NCBI RefSeq assembly: GCF_016127315.1
Contig: NZ_CP065997.1
Coordinates: 4,774,001-4,838,000 of the forward strand
Length of the DNA: 64,000 nucleotides
Source: Achromobacter deleyi
GTDB lineage: Bacteria; Pseudomonadota; Gammaproteobacteria; Burkholderiales; Burkholderiaceae_B
Direction: 5' to 3'
A program made the position numbers and the translations under genes. A model generated the notes under the pieces. That model was not told where the DNA came from, made no database searches, and worked only from the letters and a program-made list of their open reading frames with translations. This document shows, in pieces, positions 62,788 to 64,000 of the stretch; the stretch's first letter is position 1; every line of letters begins with the position of its first letter.

Positions 62788-63543
62788 TCAGCGGCTCTTG
62801 GCGCGTGTACCTTTCCTGGCGGGGGCGCGCGCCGTTTCCTTGGCCGGCGGCGCGGCGGCGGCCGTCAACTGCTCCATCCAGGCCAGCGTTTCGGTGTAGG
62901 TCACGAACTGCTGCAGATAGCCCGGCGACAGCTCGCGCATCAGCGACAGCGCGCGGTGCACCAGCTGGTTGGAATTGAGCGGGCCGGCGTTCTTGTGCAC
63001 CTGTTCCTGCGACTGGCGCACCTGCCGGTCGGCGCTCAGGCCGGACCAGATCTCGCGCAGCCCGTCCAGCGCCAGCAGGTCGGGATAGGCGTCGCGGCGC
63101 GCCTGCGCGGCGATGGCGTCGGGATCCTCGCCGGGGGCGCCGGGGTAGGCGAGATACGCCGCCAGCTCGGCCAGCGGTCCGCGGGTCGCGGCTGGGGGCG
63201 TCGCGGCGCCAGCCGCTGTCGCAGCGGCGCCAGTGGCGGGGGCATCCTGTCCTGCTGGGGACGCGCTGGCGTCGGGCAGACCGGCGGCGGCGATACGCGC
63301 CGCATAGGCGTCCAGCAACTGCGCCAGGCGCGCGTCCAGCGTGGTCCGCACCGCGCCGCCATGGCTTGCCGCGCGCCGGGCCAGCGCTTCGATGAAATGG
63401 AAACCGACCGGATCGAGCCGGTCGTCGCCGCGCTCGCGCCAGGCCCGCAGCGTGGCGAGCGTGTCGTCCGCCGGCAGGCCGGCGCCGGCCGTGGCGTCCG
63501 CCGCGGCCGTCAGCGCGTGGCCAAGACCGCCATCACTGGCCAC
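62788..63543 (-). CDS. DUF2894 family protein
   Basis: Product of 251 residues, Ala-rich and helical. GDDRLDPVGFHFIEALARRA and TTLDARLAQLLDAYAARI match DUF2894. The C-terminus has a conserved helical segment LNSNQLVHRALSLMRELSPG and a basic Lys/Arg tail. In related betaproteobacteria this gene is the last of a unit with DUF3348, DUF802 and an OmpA/MotB-like protein; here it overlaps the OmpA gene by 11 bases. The family has no assigned function. Between this gene and the carotenoid oxygenase (62664-62787) nothing is seen. Confidence 0.85.
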   Translation of the reverse strand: MASDGGLGHALTAAADATAGAGLPADDTLATLRAWRERGDDRLDPVGFHFIEALARRAASHGGAVRTTLDARLAQLLDAYAARIAAAGLPDASASPAGQDAPATGAAATAAGAATPPAATRGPLAELAAYLAYPGAPGEDPDAIAAQARRDAYPDLLALDGLREIWSGLSADRQVRQSQEQVHKNAGPLNSNQLVHRALSLMRELSPGYLQQFVTYTETLAWMEQLTAAAAPPAKETARAPARKGTRAKSR

Positions 63544-64000
63544 GCGGCGCCTCCGTGCCGTTGGACGGCTTGGGGATCGGCGTGATCTCGACCCGGCGGT
63601 TCCTGGCGCGGCCTTCCTCGTCGGCGTTCGAGGCCACCGGCTGCTCGGCGCCGAACGCGGCGGCGAACACCGAGGCCGACGGCACGCCTTCGTCGATCAG
63701 GGCGCGGGTCACGGTCAGCGCGCGCTGCGCCGACAGGTCCCAGTTGTCGGCAAAGCGCCGGTTGCCTTCGCGCACCTGCTGGTCGTCGGTGAAGCCGCTG
63801 ACCATCAGGATCTCGTTATTGGCCTTCAGGTAGGTCGAGAGCGGCTCGATCAGGCTCTTGAGCACCTCGCGGCCTTCCGGCTGCAACTGGTCGGAGTTGA
63901 GCGCGAACAGTACGCTGCCGCTGATGCCGATGCGGCCGTTGATGAGCGTCACGCGGCCCGCCGCCAGCGGCGCGGCCAGGGCCTGTTCCAGGGTCTGGCG
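63533..64000 (-). CDS. OmpA/MotB-like protein (partial, runs off right edge)
   Basis: The open frame enters from the right edge without a start in view; 155 codons plus the stop are present. It holds an OmpA C-terminal peptidoglycan-binding domain: VLFALNSDQLQPEGREVLKS, LMVSGFTDDQQVREGNRRFA, NWDLSAQRALTVTRALIDEG and GRARNRRVEITP. It overlaps the DUF2894 gene by 11 bases, which implies one operon. The N-terminal part, expected to hold a transmembrane helix, is outside this window. Confidence 0.88.
   Translation of the reverse strand, partial: RQTLEQALAAPLAAGRVTLINGRIGISGSVLFALNSDQLQPEGREVLKSLIEPLSTYLKANNEILMVSGFTDDQQVREGNRRFADNWDLSAQRALTVTRALIDEGVPSASVFAAAFGAEQPVASNADEEGRARNRRVEITPIPKPSNGTEAPRGQ

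Overview
The window is high-GC bacterial chromosome with tightly packed genes, very long spurious antisense reading frames and strong GC3 bias. Gene content (LysR regulators, a carotenoid oxygenase, a DUF2894/OmpA pair, a large modular type VI secretion locus) points to a betaproteobacterium of the Alcaligenaceae, Achromobacter or Bordetella-like. That placement is an inference from protein sequences, not a database result.

Region 1 (1-16.5 kb) is ordinary chromosome with accessory patches. It holds a truncated-by-window enoyl-CoA hydratase/3-hydroxyacyl-CoA dehydrogenase divergent from a LysR regulator, a SUKH protein, two lipoproteins of unknown role, a membrane protein, a DUF2000 protein beside the remnant of an AraC regulator, an enolase paralogue divergent from a second LysR regulator, a DUF445 membrane protein, periplasmic Cu/Zn SOD, a glutathione S-transferase, an MFS transporter, and a ParD-like/methionine aminopeptidase pair with a clear operator-like inverted repeat.

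Region 2 (15.3-61.3 kb) is one large type VI secretion system. All thirteen core components are present (tssA, B, C, hcp, E, F, G, clpV, vgrG x3, J, K, L, M), with a PAAR protein, TagF, an OmpA/BON protein and a TagX-like M15 peptidase. No Fha, PpkA or PppA is seen. It is arranged as several transcription units: repeat protein + PAAR-metallopeptidase (-); tssA (+); M15 peptidase, unknown membrane protein, tssM, tagF, ompA (-); bitopic protein, vgrG1, DUF4123 adaptor, DUF3304 lipoprotein, DUF2235 effector (+); tssJ, tssK, tssL, vgrG2-metalloprotease, two candidate immunity proteins (-); lipoprotein, tssB, tssC, hcp, tssE, tssF, tssG, clpV, vgrG3, DUF4123 adaptor, VasX-like effector, candidate immunity, broken membrane gene (+).

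Four separate effector modules can be read: a PAAR-fused gluzincin-like peptidase, a DUF2235 (Tle1-like) protein whose nucleophile serine is replaced by aspartate, a 1752-residue VgrG carrying a C-terminal HExxH protease, and a VasX-type membrane effector. The baseplate, sheath and membrane-complex genes would build the machine, the three VgrGs and the PAAR protein would carry the cargo, and the DUF4123 proteins would load it.

Region 3 (61.3-64 kb) has a carotenoid-cleavage oxygenase family gene preceded by a direct repeat and, on the opposite strand, a DUF2894 gene and the C-terminal end of an OmpA/MotB-like gene that runs off the right edge. No rRNA, tRNA, CRISPR array or insertion sequence was seen, and no gene-free stretch exceeds about 300 bases.
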